From positions 3,835,001 to 3,899,000 of the forward strand of contig NZ_CP073721.1 of assembly GCF_025264685.1 (NCBI RefSeq): DNA of 64,000 bases. Reading direction: 5' to 3'. Positions 56,343 to 64,000 of the stretch are shown here, piece after piece. The translations under genes and the position numbers were made by a program. Every line of letters starts with the position of its first letter. The stretch's first letter is position 1. The notes beneath the pieces are model-generated. The model searched no databases. It saw nothing but the letters and a program-made list of their open reading frames with translations, and was not told the origin of the DNA. Source of the DNA: Dactylosporangium roseum. Lineage in GTDB: Bacteria > Actinomycetota > Actinomycetes > Mycobacteriales > Micromonosporaceae.

Positions 56343-57152
56343 CTATCCTGCGTGATGCTCCGCGAGCACCGCGTCGGACAGGGCCGGCCAGGCCTCCGCG
56401 GCCCAGTCGCCGAAGTCGCGGTCGGTCAGGCAGCCGACGGCGAGCCGCGCCCGCGGGTCGACCCACAGGAACGTGCCGGTGCGGCCGAAGTGACCGAAGG
56501 TCGCCGGGGAGTTGCGCGAGCCGGTCCAGTGGGGCTGCTTGCCGTCGCGGATCTCGAAGCCGAGGCCCCAGTCGTTCGGATCCTGACGGCCGAAGCCGGG
56601 CAGGACGCCGGAGACGCCCGGGAACTGTACCGTCGCGGCCTCCGTCATCAGGTCGGGCGCGAGGGTGGGGTCGAGCAGTTCCTGGCCGAGCAGCGCGAGG
56701 TCGGAGGCCGGGCCGATCGCGCCGGCCGCGGGGGAGCCCGCCAGCCGGGTGCCGCCCATGCCGAGCGGGCGCAGCACCGACTCGGTCATCAGTTCGGCGA
56801 ACGTGCCCCCGGTGCGGGTCAGCACGAAGTCGGCGAGCATCTCGAAGCCGCGGTTGGAGTACACCCGCTTGCGCCCGGGGGCCGCCATCCGCGAGTCGTC
56901 GTCGAAGGCGACCCCCGAGGTGTGTGCCAGCAGATGCCGGACGGTGGCGCCCTCGGGGCCCGCCGGCTCGTCCAGCGTGACGTCGCCGCGGTCGACGGCC
57001 ACCAGTACCGTCAACGCGGTCAGCAGCTTGGTGACCGACGCCCACGGCAACGCCACGTCCGGCCCGGTGCGGTCGCGGACGCCTTTCGCGTCCACGACCA
57101 CAACCGCTGCGGTTTCCACGGGCCAGGTGCCGACGATGTCGAGTGCGCTCAC
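56343..57152 (-). CDS. Serine hydrolase, beta-lactamase/penicillin-binding-protein-like (class C fold)
   Basis: 269 residues. Active-site SxxK is in WASVTKLLTAL, the Tyr motif in RVYSNRGFEML, and the third motif is a HFGRTG in place of KTG. LLAHTSGVAF and PLGMGGTRL are typical of esterase/DD-peptidase members of Pfam beta-lactamase PF00144. No signal peptide is evident, so it is probably cytoplasmic. GTG 57152 is chosen; the frame remains open upstream into a chitinase-like remnant but those codons are out of family. Confidence 0.88.
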   Translation of the reverse strand: MSALDIVGTWPVETAAVVVVDAKGVRDRTGPDVALPWASVTKLLTALTVLVAVDRGDVTLDEPAGPEGATVRHLLAHTSGVAFDDDSRMAAPGRKRVYSNRGFEMLADFVLTRTGGTFAELMTESVLRPLGMGGTRLAGSPAAGAIGPASDLALLGQELLDPTLAPDLMTEAATVQFPGVSGVLPGFGRQDPNDWGLGFEIRDGKQPHWTGSRNSPATFGHFGRTGTFLWVDPRARLAVGCLTDRDFGDWAAEAWPALSDAVLAEHHAG

Positions 57153-57208
57153 ACTCTCGAACCTACGGCACGCCGTTACGGCACGCCGTTCAGGAAGGGC
57201 TCCTGGGC

Positions 57209-57353
57209 GGTCATGAACTCCCCGGTTGTGGTACCGGCCCCAGTTGATCGACCAGCTCATGAGCCCCCGGAACGCGGGCGTAGGCGTCGGTGGTCACGAG
57301 AACGCCGGGACCAGCGTGGCTGCGGCGCCGACGGCGATGACGACGCGTTCCAT
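57209..57353 (-). pseudogene. Possible collapsed secreted GH18 chitinase gene: start region plus C-terminal fragment
   Basis: An ATG at 57353 with GGAGG 7 nt upstream opens a 19-codon frame (MERVVIAVGAAATLVPAFS, stop at 57294) that looks like a signal peptide. After the stop the same frame reads PTPTPAFRGLMSWSINWGRYHN (cited as FRGLMSWSINWGRYHN). This resembles the C-terminal strand of GH18 chitinases (RGVMTWSINWDxxN pattern known for the family). Beginning and end would survive with the catalytic body deleted. The match is short, so this is tentative. The 19-codon frame could alternatively be a leader peptide of the serine hydrolase. Confidence 0.4.
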
Positions 57354-57432
57354 GGACGGACCTCCATGGACGGTGATCGCCATTATTACGTTTGTTAACT
57401 ATTTCTGTCCACAGGGCGGCGGCTTGACGGCC

Positions 57433-57453
57433 ACTATGCATTCGATGAATAGT
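57433..57453 (+). promoter_or_regulatory. PadR operator candidate at the padR start
   Basis: ACTATGCAT and ATGAATAGT around TCG match in 8 of 9 inverted positions. TTGACG at 57424-57429 is a good -35; a 17-bp spacer puts the -10 region on GAATAG inside the palindrome. Transcription would start about at GTG 57461. PadR-type repressors use such ATG/CAT-containing dyads, so autorepression of the operon is likely. Confidence 0.6.
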
Positions 57454-57460
57454 GGTCCTC

Positions 57461-57997
57461 GTGTTCGCACCGCTCGTGCTGCTCGGCCTGCTCGCGGCCG
57501 GTCCCCGGCACGGATACGACCTGAAACGCGCCTATGACCGCACCCTGCCGCGCGCCAAGCCGCTGGGCTTCGGCCAGGTGTACGCGACGCTGGGCCGCCT
57601 GGAGCGGGACGGCCTCGTCGTCCGGTCGGGCCACGAGCGCGACGGTGGCCCCGACCGCACCGTGTATGCGCTGACCGACGACGGGCACGTCCGGCTCACC
57701 GAATGGCTGGGGACCGTCGAGGAGCCGGCGCCGCACGTCGCGAGCACACTGCTGGCCAAGGTCGTCGTCGCGCTGCTGGCCGCCGGGCCGGAGCAGGCGC
57801 TGGCATACCTCGCCGCACAGCGCAAGGCGCATGCCGCGCGGCTGCGCGGGCTCACCCGTACCAAGGCCGAACCCGGCGCCACCATCGGCGACGTCATCGC
57901 GGCCGACTACGCCATCGCCCACCTCGACGCCGATCTCACCTGGCTCGCCGCCACGATCGAGCGCGTCGCCCGTCAGCAACCGGAGGAACCGTCATGA
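57461..57997 (+). CDS. PadR-family transcriptional regulator
   Basis: 178 residues. The winged helix begins almost at the start: VLLGLLAAGPRHGYDLKRAYD, cited as LLGLLAAGPRHGYDLKRA, then LGFGQVYATLGRLERDGLVV and YALTDDGHVRL. A C-terminal Vir_Act_alpha_C-like helical part mediates dimerisation. The GTG at 57461 is preferred over 57452 because family members start about five residues before LLGLL and the promoter geometry suits it. First gene of an operon with an ABC exporter (ATGA overlap), a common arrangement in drug- or peptide-responsive exporters. Confidence 0.92.
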   Translation: MFAPLVLLGLLAAGPRHGYDLKRAYDRTLPRAKPLGFGQVYATLGRLERDGLVVRSGHERDGGPDRTVYALTDDGHVRLTEWLGTVEEPAPHVASTLLAKVVVALLAAGPEQALAYLAAQRKAHAARLRGLTRTKAEPGATIGDVIAADYAIAHLDADLTWLAATIERVARQQPEEPS

Positions 57998-58692
57998 TCC
58001 TCTCCGCGCGTGGGGTGGTCCGTTCGTACGGGCCGACCCCCGCCGTCCGCGGTGTCACGCTCGACGTCGCGGAGGGCGAGATCCTCGCCGTCACCGGGCC
58101 CAGCGGCTGCGGCAAGTCGACGCTGCTGCACTGCCTCGCCGGCATCATCCGGCCCGACGCGGGCGAGGTGACGTACCGTGACCAGCGCGTCGACCTCATG
58201 TCCGAGGCGGCCCGCTCACGGCTGCGACGCACCGAGTTCGGCGTCCTGTTCCAGTTCGGTCAGCTCGTGGCCGAACTGACCGCGGCGGAGAACGTCGCGC
58301 TCCCGCTGCTGCTCGCCGGCACGGGGCGGCGAGCAGCGCGCACGGCGGCGCTGGCCTGGCTCGACCGGGCCGGCGTCGCCGACGTCGCCGACCAGCGCCC
58401 CGGGCAGATGTCCGGCGGCCAGCAGCAGCGGGTCGCGATGGCCCGCGCGCTCGTCACCGAGCCGCGGATCGTGTTCGCCGACGAGCCGACCGGCGCGCTC
58501 GACACGCTCGCCGGCGAGCAGGTCCTCGGCCAGCTCGTCCGGGTCGCCCACGAGCACCGCACCGCCGTGGTGCTGGTCACGCACGAGGCGCGCGTCGCCG
58601 GCCACGCGGACCGGGAGCTCGTCCTGCGTGACGGCGCGCTCGACGACAGCGGACTCGGCATCGCCGTGCCCACCGGCAGGCACGGCCGGTGA
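57994..58692 (+). CDS. ABC transporter ATP-binding protein (MacB/LolD-like)
   Basis: 232 residues. Walker A GPSGCGKSTLLHCL (about 35-48), Q-loop FGVLFQFGQLV, signature MSGGQQQRVAMARAL (about 137-151), Walker B RIVFADEPTGALD and H-loop LVTHEARVAGHAD. It belongs with FtsX-type permeases of the MacB class. Start and stop overlap both neighbours by 4 nt, so the three genes are coupled. Confidence 0.95.
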   Translation: MILSARGVVRSYGPTPAVRGVTLDVAEGEILAVTGPSGCGKSTLLHCLAGIIRPDAGEVTYRDQRVDLMSEAARSRLRRTEFGVLFQFGQLVAELTAAENVALPLLLAGTGRRAARTAALAWLDRAGVADVADQRPGQMSGGQQQRVAMARALVTEPRIVFADEPTGALDTLAGEQVLGQLVRVAHEHRTAVVLVTHEARVAGHADRELVLRDGALDDSGLGIAVPTGRHGR

Positions 58693-60218
58693 GCCCGCTG
58701 ACCCTGCTGCGCCTCGGCCTGGCCGGCACCCGCGTCGACGGCGTCCGGGTGTCGCTCACCGCGCTCAGCTCCGCCTTCGGCGCACTGGCCGTCCTCGCGG
58801 CGCTCAACGTCCTCGCGATCGGCCGGCGCGTGCCCGCCGGCGTCCTCGCCGAGCAGTACAGCAACGCGGTCCTCCGCGAGCCCGGCCTGCGCTCCGGCGT
58901 CGTCACGACGCTGATGCTCGTCACCATCCCGGTCTTCGCGCTCGCCGGCCAGTGCGTCCGCCTGGGTGCGCCGGCCCGCGACCGGCGGCTCGCCGCGATC
59001 CGCCTCGCGGGTGCCACACCGCGTCAGGCGGTCACCGTGGCCTCGGCGGAGACGGCCGTCGCGGGTCTCCTCGGCTCGCTCGCCGGTCTCGCCGGGTACC
59101 TCGTCGGCCACGCCCTGCTGCACCGGCCCGACGCCACCGGCAGGCTGCCGTTGCCCACCGACATCTTCCCGCCGGCCTGGCAGATGGTCGCCGGCGCGCT
59201 CGCGATCCCGGTCGTCGCCGCGGTCGCGGCCGCCATCGCCATGCGCCGGGTGCTCATCAGCCCGCTGGGGGTGGTCCGCAAGGCCCGCCGCGAGCGGCCG
59301 CCGGCACTCTGGGCCGGGCTGGTCATCATGCTCGGCGTCGCCTGCCTCGCCGTGGTCGGCCCGTTCATGCGGCTGGCGGACCAGGACAAGGCGAAGTGGA
59401 TCACGTCGACGTATCCGATCCTGATGTACGCCGGGGCGGCCCTCACCGGGCTCGGCATCGTGCTCGGCACGGCCTGGGTGTCGTACACCGCCGGGCGCGT
59501 CCTGCACCGCTTCGCCCGCCGCCCCGCGACGCTGCTGGCCGCCCGCCGGTTGACGGCCGACCCGTGGAACGGCTCCCGCACCCTGGCGGTCCTGCTCATC
59601 TGCGTGCTGTTCGCCGCCGGCACGGCCTGGTTCCGCGCGTGGTTCGAGACCGACGGCCTGGCCCAGCGGCGGTACCAGGAACTGACCAACCCCGGCATGC
59701 CGCCGTCCGTCGATCCGTTCTACCTGCGCACGATGGACCTGGTGGACGTGGCGGTCCTCGCCGGCATCGTCCTGACAAGCTTGGGCATGCTGGTGGCGAT
59801 GGGCGACAGCATCGTCAGCCGGCGGCGGGCCTACGCCTCGCTGGTGGCGACGGGTGTGCCACGGTCGGTCCTGGCCCGATCCATCCTCTGGCAGGCGGTG
59901 GTCCCAGCAGTCCCGGCGATCCTGGCGGCGTTGGCGATCGGTGTGGGTGTGGTGCACGGTTTGAGGTCGGAGGTATCGTATGGAGGCTTTGAGAGTTCGA
60001 GGTGCACGGGCACCGAGACCCAGTGCGCCGCGAATCCGATGGACGAGTCGTTGTGGACGTCGACGCGCACGCCGGAGGTGCACCTCCCGATCCCGATCCC
60101 GTGGGACGATCTGGCCCGGGACGGCGGCCTGGCTCTGGCCGCGGTGCTGCTGACGGTGGCGATAGGCCTACTGTTCCTGCGGTCGAGCACAGATCTGGAC
60201 GAAATCCGCACCACGTAG
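58689..60218 (+). CDS. FtsX-like ABC transporter permease
   Basis: 509 residues, about ten hydrophobic segments in two FtsX blocks (around 20-190 and 330-500). The first block has RLAAIRLAGATPRQAVTVASAE and the second RRAYASLVATGVPRSVLARS, cited as RAYASLVATGVPRSVLARS; both are the coupling helices typical of FtsX permeases. An extracellular loop (about 425-465) contains two Cys (SRCTGTETQCAAN) that may form a disulfide. Partner of the ATPase just upstream; probably exports a peptide, lipid or antibiotic and is induced through PadR. Confidence 0.92.
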   Translation: MSPLTLLRLGLAGTRVDGVRVSLTALSSAFGALAVLAALNVLAIGRRVPAGVLAEQYSNAVLREPGLRSGVVTTLMLVTIPVFALAGQCVRLGAPARDRRLAAIRLAGATPRQAVTVASAETAVAGLLGSLAGLAGYLVGHALLHRPDATGRLPLPTDIFPPAWQMVAGALAIPVVAAVAAAIAMRRVLISPLGVVRKARRERPPALWAGLVIMLGVACLAVVGPFMRLADQDKAKWITSTYPILMYAGAALTGLGIVLGTAWVSYTAGRVLHRFARRPATLLAARRLTADPWNGSRTLAVLLICVLFAAGTAWFRAWFETDGLAQRRYQELTNPGMPPSVDPFYLRTMDLVDVAVLAGIVLTSLGMLVAMGDSIVSRRRAYASLVATGVPRSVLARSILWQAVVPAVPAILAALAIGVGVVHGLRSEVSYGGFESSRCTGTETQCAANPMDESLWTSTRTPEVHLPIPIPWDDLARDGGLALAAVLLTVAIGLLFLRSSTDLDEIRTT

Positions 60219-60339
60219 CGCCGGTTTCGACCTGGTGAGCGATATCGTCGTTCAACGTTCCTCGACCACGAGTCGCCCCCGCCGGCCGACGGGATCCCGC
60301 CCCCAACTCCTCCACCGGCGTCCCAGCCCCGACGCGGCG

Positions 60340-60600
60340 TTGCCTGGCGCGTCTCAGCCCCGCACCTGTCCCGGCCCTGGCTCGTCCTGGCCGGGCGTCC
60401 GTTCCGGGCCCCGCACGTGTCCCGGCCCTGGGGCGCGTCCCGGCCGGGCGTCCGGTCCGGGCCCGCACGTGTCTCAGCGCCGGGTACGTCCCGGCCCTGG
60501 GGCGTGCCCCGGCCTTGGGCGCGTTCCGGCCGGGCGTCCGGTCCGGGCCCGCGTGTGTCAGCCCCGGGCGCGTCCCGGCCCTGGGCGCGTCCCGGCTCAC
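60340..60600. repeat. Degenerate GC-rich tandem repeats
   Basis: Variants of GTCCCGGCCCTGGGGCGCGTCC and GGCCGGGCGTCCGGTCCGGG recur at irregular 50-85 bp spacing (for example near 60393, 60446 and 60529). No copy is protein-like. The block begins about 120 bp after the permease stop. Confidence 0.75.
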
Positions 60601-60649
60601 CTGCTACTGGGCCGAGAATGCGACCTGACCCAGAGCACGGCGGCCGGCT

Positions 60650-60713
60650 GCGGCCAGTTCCAGGCGCGGCCAGTTCCAGGCGCGGCTGGTCCAGAGTGCG
60701 GCTGGTCCAGGGT
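60650..60713. repeat. Four tandem 16-bp repeats
   Basis: GCGGCCAGTTCCAGGC twice in exact copies (60650-60681), then GCGGCTGGTCCAGAGT and GCGGCTGGTCCAGGGT (60682-60713). Confidence 0.85.
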
Positions 60714-61124
60714 GCGGCCCGGCCGCGGCTCGGTTCGGCGTGGCCAGGCCCGCTCGGCTCCATGAGGCGGCGCACGGTCTGCCCCGGGTGTTCCTCGGGT
60801 GTTGCTCGGACCTGGGCTCCGCCTGGCCCGCGACTCGGCACCGGGCTCCCGGCGGCGCGGCGCAGTACGCCCGGCCGGATGGTCTCGCGGCGCGGTTCCG
60901 CCGATTCCGCGTGCTCGTACTGCTTCGGCCTACCCGAACCTCCACATCGGACGTTCCATTCTCCTGGCACTCGGCAGCTCGAACCGGCACCGTCCCTCCA
61001 CGGCCGTGTCGCCGACTGACGGACCGCGATCAAGCGCGACAACACCTCTGCGCCTGGTCGAGAGCATGCACGTCCGAGCGAGCCGGCGTCATCACGAGGG
61101 TGAGCTGGACGTCGGCTCCGGACG

Positions 61125-62144
61125 TCATCCGGTGGGATCCGACGCCACGCGCTCCAGGTGAACAGAACCATCGCGACCCGGCTCCGGTCGCCGGTGAACA
61201 GGGGCGGTTCCCCGCCCGGATCCGGGTCTTCGGCGCACGTGTGCCGGTAACGCAGGTCGACCGGGGAGCACAGCGCAGCCACTGGCGGCGGACGCTGTCC
61301 CGGTGCTTCGCCGACCCTGTCGCCCGCCCACCGTCCGCCGCGGAGTCCGGTGACGAATCAGGGGCACCTGACAACTCCGCCGATGCGAAGAGACACGAGC
61401 CGGGGTGTCGTCCACCAGAGGCTCCTGCGGTGCGCAGCTCCGCTCGCCGCCAGCAGATGAGCTGGTGAGACTCGTAGATTGCCGAGATCGAGCCGCCGTG
61501 CCAGGGCCGTGCAGGTCGCTGTCGTCAGGCCGCGGGCCACCCGCCGTCGTGGCGGGCTGGGTCGGGCTACCGGCCGTCGTGGCGGGCTGGGCCGACGACC
61601 TACCGGCCGTCGTGGCGGGCCGGGTCAAGGTGGTCGTGCTCGGCGGTGTGGCGGACCCGCTACCGGCCGCCGTAACACGTCGGGTCTGGCTCCCTGCGGT
61701 CGCGATGGGCCGGGCCGACTGACTGGCTGCGGCAAGACGTCGAGTCGGGCTTCCTGCGGTCGCGATGGGTCGGGCCGCCTCGCCGGTCGTCGCGGCACGT
61801 CGGGCCGAGCGGCCAGCCGTCGCGACACTCTCGGCAGAGTCGCTGGTCGTCGCGGCGTGTCGGGCAGAGTCGCTGGTCGTCGCGGCGCGTTGGGCGGGGC
61901 CGCCGGCCGTGGCGCGCTGGGCGTCTGGGCCGAGCCCGACGCCGCTAAGCTGTGGACCGTGGAGGTCGCGCTCGCGGGCGAGGGTGTCCAGGCGGGCGAG
62001 CTTCGCCGCGTGACGGGCGTGGAGGCCGTGCCGGCGAGCCTCGGCGAACTCCGCCCGCATCGCCTGCCGGGCCGCGCGCCGGGCGTGCCAGGCCGCCATG
62101 TTCGCCGCGAACCGGGCGTCCCAGTCGATCCCCGTCCCATCCAC
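61125..62144 (-). CDS. Hypothetical low-complexity protein with Ala/Thr repeats (3' end uncertain)
   Basis: 339 codons. The first 62 residues look genuine: MDGTGIDWDARFAANMAAW, then helical Ala/Arg-rich segments (RRAARQAMRAEFAEARRHGL) with strong third-position GC. From about residue 80 to 215 the protein is built of degenerate ten-residue units such as RAATTSDSAR and QPATTAGSPT, encoded by tandem DNA repeats (61541-61625 and 61832-61890). After about residue 225 codon usage weakens; another frame at 61540-61358 is equally plausible, so a frameshift or false extension is possible. No known domain. The real product may end earlier. Confidence 0.42.
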   Translation of the reverse strand: MDGTGIDWDARFAANMAAWHARRAARQAMRAEFAEARRHGLHARHAAKLARLDTLARERDLHGPQLSGVGLGPDAQRATAGGPAQRAATTSDSARHAATTSDSAESVATAGRSARRAATTGEAARPIATAGSPTRRLAAASQSARPIATAGSQTRRVTAAGSGSATPPSTTTLTRPATTAGRSSAQPATTAGSPTQPATTAGGPRPDDSDLHGPGTAARSRQSTSLTSSSAGGERSCAPQEPLVDDTPARVSSHRRSCQVPLIRHRTPRRTVGGRQGRRSTGTASAASGCAVLPGRPALPAHVRRRPGSGRGTAPVHRRPEPGRDGSVHLERVASDPTG

Positions 62145-62435
62145 GCACCCAACCTACCCACCAGGTATGACAATTTCCGGCGCGAAGCCCGGAAGCCCGG
62201 ATTGCGCGGATTCGGAAGCACGGATTGCGCGGACATACGGAAGCACGGAAGCGTGGACGCACGAGTTACGGCAGCGCGAACACGCGAGAGCGCGAACACG
62301 CGAGAGCGCGAACACGCGAGAGCGCGAACACGCGAGAGCGCGGAAGTACGGACGTGCGGGTTGCGCGGATGTCGGAGGGAAGCGGTGCGAACACGAGCCG
62401 AAGGAGAGGAGCGGGGCGGCCGAACAACACGGTAC
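62145..62435. other. Non-coding, repeat-rich interval
   Basis: Between the low-complexity gene and the MMPL terminator. It contains three imperfect copies of a GGATTGCGCGGA-(N)-CGGAAGCA unit (near 62197, 62221 and 62359, the last diverged) and the exact 16-bp tandem at 62274-62337. It is less GC-rich than its surroundings. No gene seen. Confidence 0.6.
62274..62337. repeat. Four exact tandem copies of a 16-bp repeat
   Basis: GCGCGAACACGCGAGA is repeated four times without change (62274-62337), followed by a partial GCGCGG and preceded by a degenerate flank. Each unit contains nested CGCG. Confidence 0.93.
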
Positions 62436-62466
62436 GGCCCTGGTGAGGGCGGGCCTCACCAGGGCC
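62436..62466. terminator. Terminator of the MMPL gene
   Basis: GGCCCTGGTGAGG (62436-62448) and its exact complement (62454-62466) with a 5-nt loop, 18 bp beyond the MMPL stop codon. Confidence 0.8.
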
Positions 62467-62484
62467 TTGTAACCGATGTACGGG

Positions 62485-64000
62485 TCAGACGCGCACGGGC
62501 TCGCGTTCGGTGGACGTCGAGAGGTGGTGGCGGAGCTTCTCGCCCTCGATGTCGACGTTCGGCAGGATCGCGTTCAGCCACCTCGGCAGCCACCATGCCG
62601 CACGGCCCAGCAAGGAGACGACCGCCGGCACGATGGTCATCCGCACCAAGAATGCGTCGATCGCCACGCCGATCGCCAGGGCGAAGCCCATCGACTTGAT
62701 GATTGGATCCTCGACCAGGATGAAGCCGCCGAAGACCGACGCCATGATGACCGCGGCCGCTGTCACCACCCGCGCGCCGTGGCCCATGCCGCTCACCGTG
62801 GCCTCCTGCGGCGACGCCCCGTGAACGTAGTCCTCCCGCATCCGCGACACGAGGAACACCTCGTAGTCCATCGCCAGGCCGAACAGGATGCCGATGAGCA
62901 GGATCGGCAGGAAGCTCACCAGCGGCCCGGGTGTGTCCAGCCCGACCAGCGACGCCAGGTGGCCCTCCTGGAAGACCAGCACCGTGATGCCGAACGTCGC
63001 GCCGACCGTGAGCAGGAACCCGACCGCGGCCTTCAGCGGTACGAGGATCGACCGGAACACGAGCATCAGCAGCAGCACCGACAGCCCGACGACCAGCAGG
63101 AGGTACACCGGCATCGCGTCGGACAGTTTCTCCGACACGTCGATCCCGACGGCGGTCTGGCCGGTCAGTGCGACATCGGCGCCCTGGACGGCCTTGACCT
63201 TCGTGCGGACGTCGTGGACCAGGTCCTCGGTCGCGGTGTCGGTCGGGCCGGTCTTCGGGATGATGGCGAGCAGGCCGGTCTTGCCGTCGCGGCTGAAGTT
63301 CGGCGGGGTGACCGCCAGCAGGTTGTCGGTGCCCTGCAGCGCACCCATGACCTCCTGCGCCTTGGCCTGGGTCGTCTCGGGCGAGCCGGTCGACACGACG
63401 AGCGCGAGGCGGCCGTTGAAGCCCGGGCCGAAGCCCTGCTCGATGAGGTCCGCGGCCTTGCGGGCGGGACTGTCGACCGGCCCGGCGCTGGCGCCCGGCA
63501 GGGCGATGCGCATGTCCGCCGCGGGAATCGCCAGGGCGCCGAGGCCCAGGACGCCGACGAGGATCACCGGGATGCGGAGCCGGATCACGCCGCGCGCCCA
63601 CCGGAACCCGAAGTTGCGCGTGTGATGGCCGAGGTCGCCGGCGACGAGTCTGCGCTGCCGGCGGGACAGGATGCGGCGCCCGGCGAACGCGAGCAGGGCC
63701 GGCTGGAGGGTGATCGCCACCAGTACCGCCACCGCGACGGTTCCCGCGGCGGCGAGGCCCATGACGGTCAGGAACGGGATGTTCACGACCGCCAGGCCGG
63801 CGAGCGCGATGACCACCGTGGCGCCGGCGAAGACGACCGCGGAGCCGGCGGTGCCGACGGCACGGCCGGCCGCCTCCTCGGGGGCGAGATCCTCCAGGAG
63901 GTGCTGGCGGTACCGCGAGGTGATGAAGAGCGAGTAGTCGATGCCGACCGCGAGGCCCAGCATCAGCGCGAGAACCGGCGCGGTACTGGTGAGCTCGACG
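62485..64000 (-). CDS. MMPL-family RND transporter, C-terminal part
   Basis: The last 505 residues of a gene whose 5' part lies beyond the right window edge. The first MMPL membrane block ends with VGIDYSLFITSRYRQHL, the family GxxxDY motif of the proton relay. A large extracellular domain (about residues 140-300 of this fragment) follows, then the second block with LAMDYEVFLVSRMREDYVHG. Such proteins export lipids, siderophores or drugs using the proton gradient. The short C-terminal tail (TSTEREPVRV) is complete. Confidence 0.92.
   Translation of the reverse strand, partial: VELTSTAPVLALMLGLAVGIDYSLFITSRYRQHLLEDLAPEEAAGRAVGTAGSAVVFAGATVVIALAGLAVVNIPFLTVMGLAAAGTVAVAVLVAITLQPALLAFAGRRILSRRQRRLVAGDLGHHTRNFGFRWARGVIRLRIPVILVGVLGLGALAIPAADMRIALPGASAGPVDSPARKAADLIEQGFGPGFNGRLALVVSTGSPETTQAKAQEVMGALQGTDNLLAVTPPNFSRDGKTGLLAIIPKTGPTDTATEDLVHDVRTKVKAVQGADVALTGQTAVGIDVSEKLSDAMPVYLLLVVGLSVLLLMLVFRSILVPLKAAVGFLLTVGATFGITVLVFQEGHLASLVGLDTPGPLVSFLPILLIGILFGLAMDYEVFLVSRMREDYVHGASPQEATVSGMGHGARVVTAAAVIMASVFGGFILVEDPIIKSMGFALAIGVAIDAFLVRMTIVPAVVSLLGRAAWWLPRWLNAILPNVDIEGEKLRHHLSTSTEREPVRV

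Larger units (their letters stand above)
60219..61124. other. Interval without a convincing gene
   Basis: About 900 bp downstream of the permease. Open frames exist on both strands, but all are Arg/Pro/Gly-rich products of repeat DNA and none has a ribosome site with family-like sequence. It holds a degenerate GC repeat (60340-60600) and a 16-bp tandem (60650-60713). From about 60900 the base composition becomes slightly less GC-rich with no recognisable element. Confidence 0.6.

Noticed and set aside
60235..61468. Several overlapping open frames on both strands, 100-480 codons long
   Set aside because: Products are low-complexity Arg/Pro/Gly or Ser strings that follow the DNA repeats. There is no ribosome site or recognisable domain.
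61358..61540. A separate 60-codon gene on the minus strand
   Set aside because: The frame looks moderately protein-like but starts with GTG without a ribosome site and overlaps the low-complexity gene. It is kept only as a note on the uncertain 3' end.
62274..62337. CRISPR array
   Set aside because: The four 16-bp units are directly adjacent without spacers, and no cas gene is in the window.

Overview
The window is very GC-rich, densely packed DNA from an actinobacterium. A family-level guess of Micromonosporaceae (Actinoplanes/Dactylosporangium/Micromonospora type) rests on several things. The GarA / FtsR / GcvH / small-basic-protein / DUF881 / PgsA block is laid out as in mycobacteria. There is a two-domain LysX, a PF04672-type SAM methyltransferase, a DUF5999 protein, and frequent GTG/TTG and apparently leaderless starts. 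I see no rRNA, tRNA, CRISPR array, phage, insertion sequence or biosynthetic gene cluster. Both window edges cut genes.

Layout. 0-7.4 kb: a KhtTU-like K+/H+ antiporter pair (membrane subunit cut by the left edge), an IclR regulator, lysX, a hemerythrin protein, a polyphosphate kinase 2 and a SAM methyltransferase. 7.5-16.5 kb: a 30-bp perfect palindrome, two DHA2-type efflux pumps, zur, a GDT1-family Mn/Ca exporter behind a yybP-ykoY (manganese) riboswitch, serS, a P-loop kinase, a collapsed cytochrome P450 gene and a GNAT acetyltransferase. 16.6-22.7 kb: znuA behind a clear Zur box, an M1 peptidase lipoprotein, a solute-binding/VWA protein, a second PPK2 and a tandem DUF427 protein.

22.7-35.8 kb is an alpha-glucan/trehalose block. 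malQ lies at one end; glgX-treY-treZ form a minus-strand operon that faces a glycogen debranching enzyme (GDE) and a GT4 glycosyltransferase across a divergent promoter region. Together they can debranch and rearrange glucans and release trehalose. An ArsR regulator with a perfect operator and an SRPBCC-VOC fusion protein are inserted between malQ and treZ. 36-47.4 kb is a housekeeping block homologous to Mycobacterium Rv1822-Rv1832: MerR, DUF151 nuclease, ftsR, garA, gcvH, DUF881, small basic protein, DUF881 and pgsA, then gcvP under a glycine riboswitch. A methyltransferase/double-nucleotidyltransferase pair separates pgsA from gcvP.

47.4-60.2 kb: a DUF5999 protein, pabB, an MFS transporter, a prolyl oligopeptidase, a GGDEF-EAL protein, a TetR regulator with seven in-frame 18-bp repeats, a serine hydrolase with an apparent chitinase remnant upstream, and a PadR-ABC transporter operon. 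60.2-62.5 kb is poorly coding and rich in degenerate and exact tandem repeats around one low-complexity hypothetical protein. The right edge cuts an MMPL transporter.

No single feature amounts to a clearly new system. The items most worth checking are the long perfect palindromes in intergenic regions and inside the 5' ends of two genes, the duplicated RlaP-like nucleotidyltransferase plus methyltransferase pair that shares a divergent control region with the glycine riboswitch, the operator-controlled SRPBCC-VOC fusion, and the deletion-type gene remnants.
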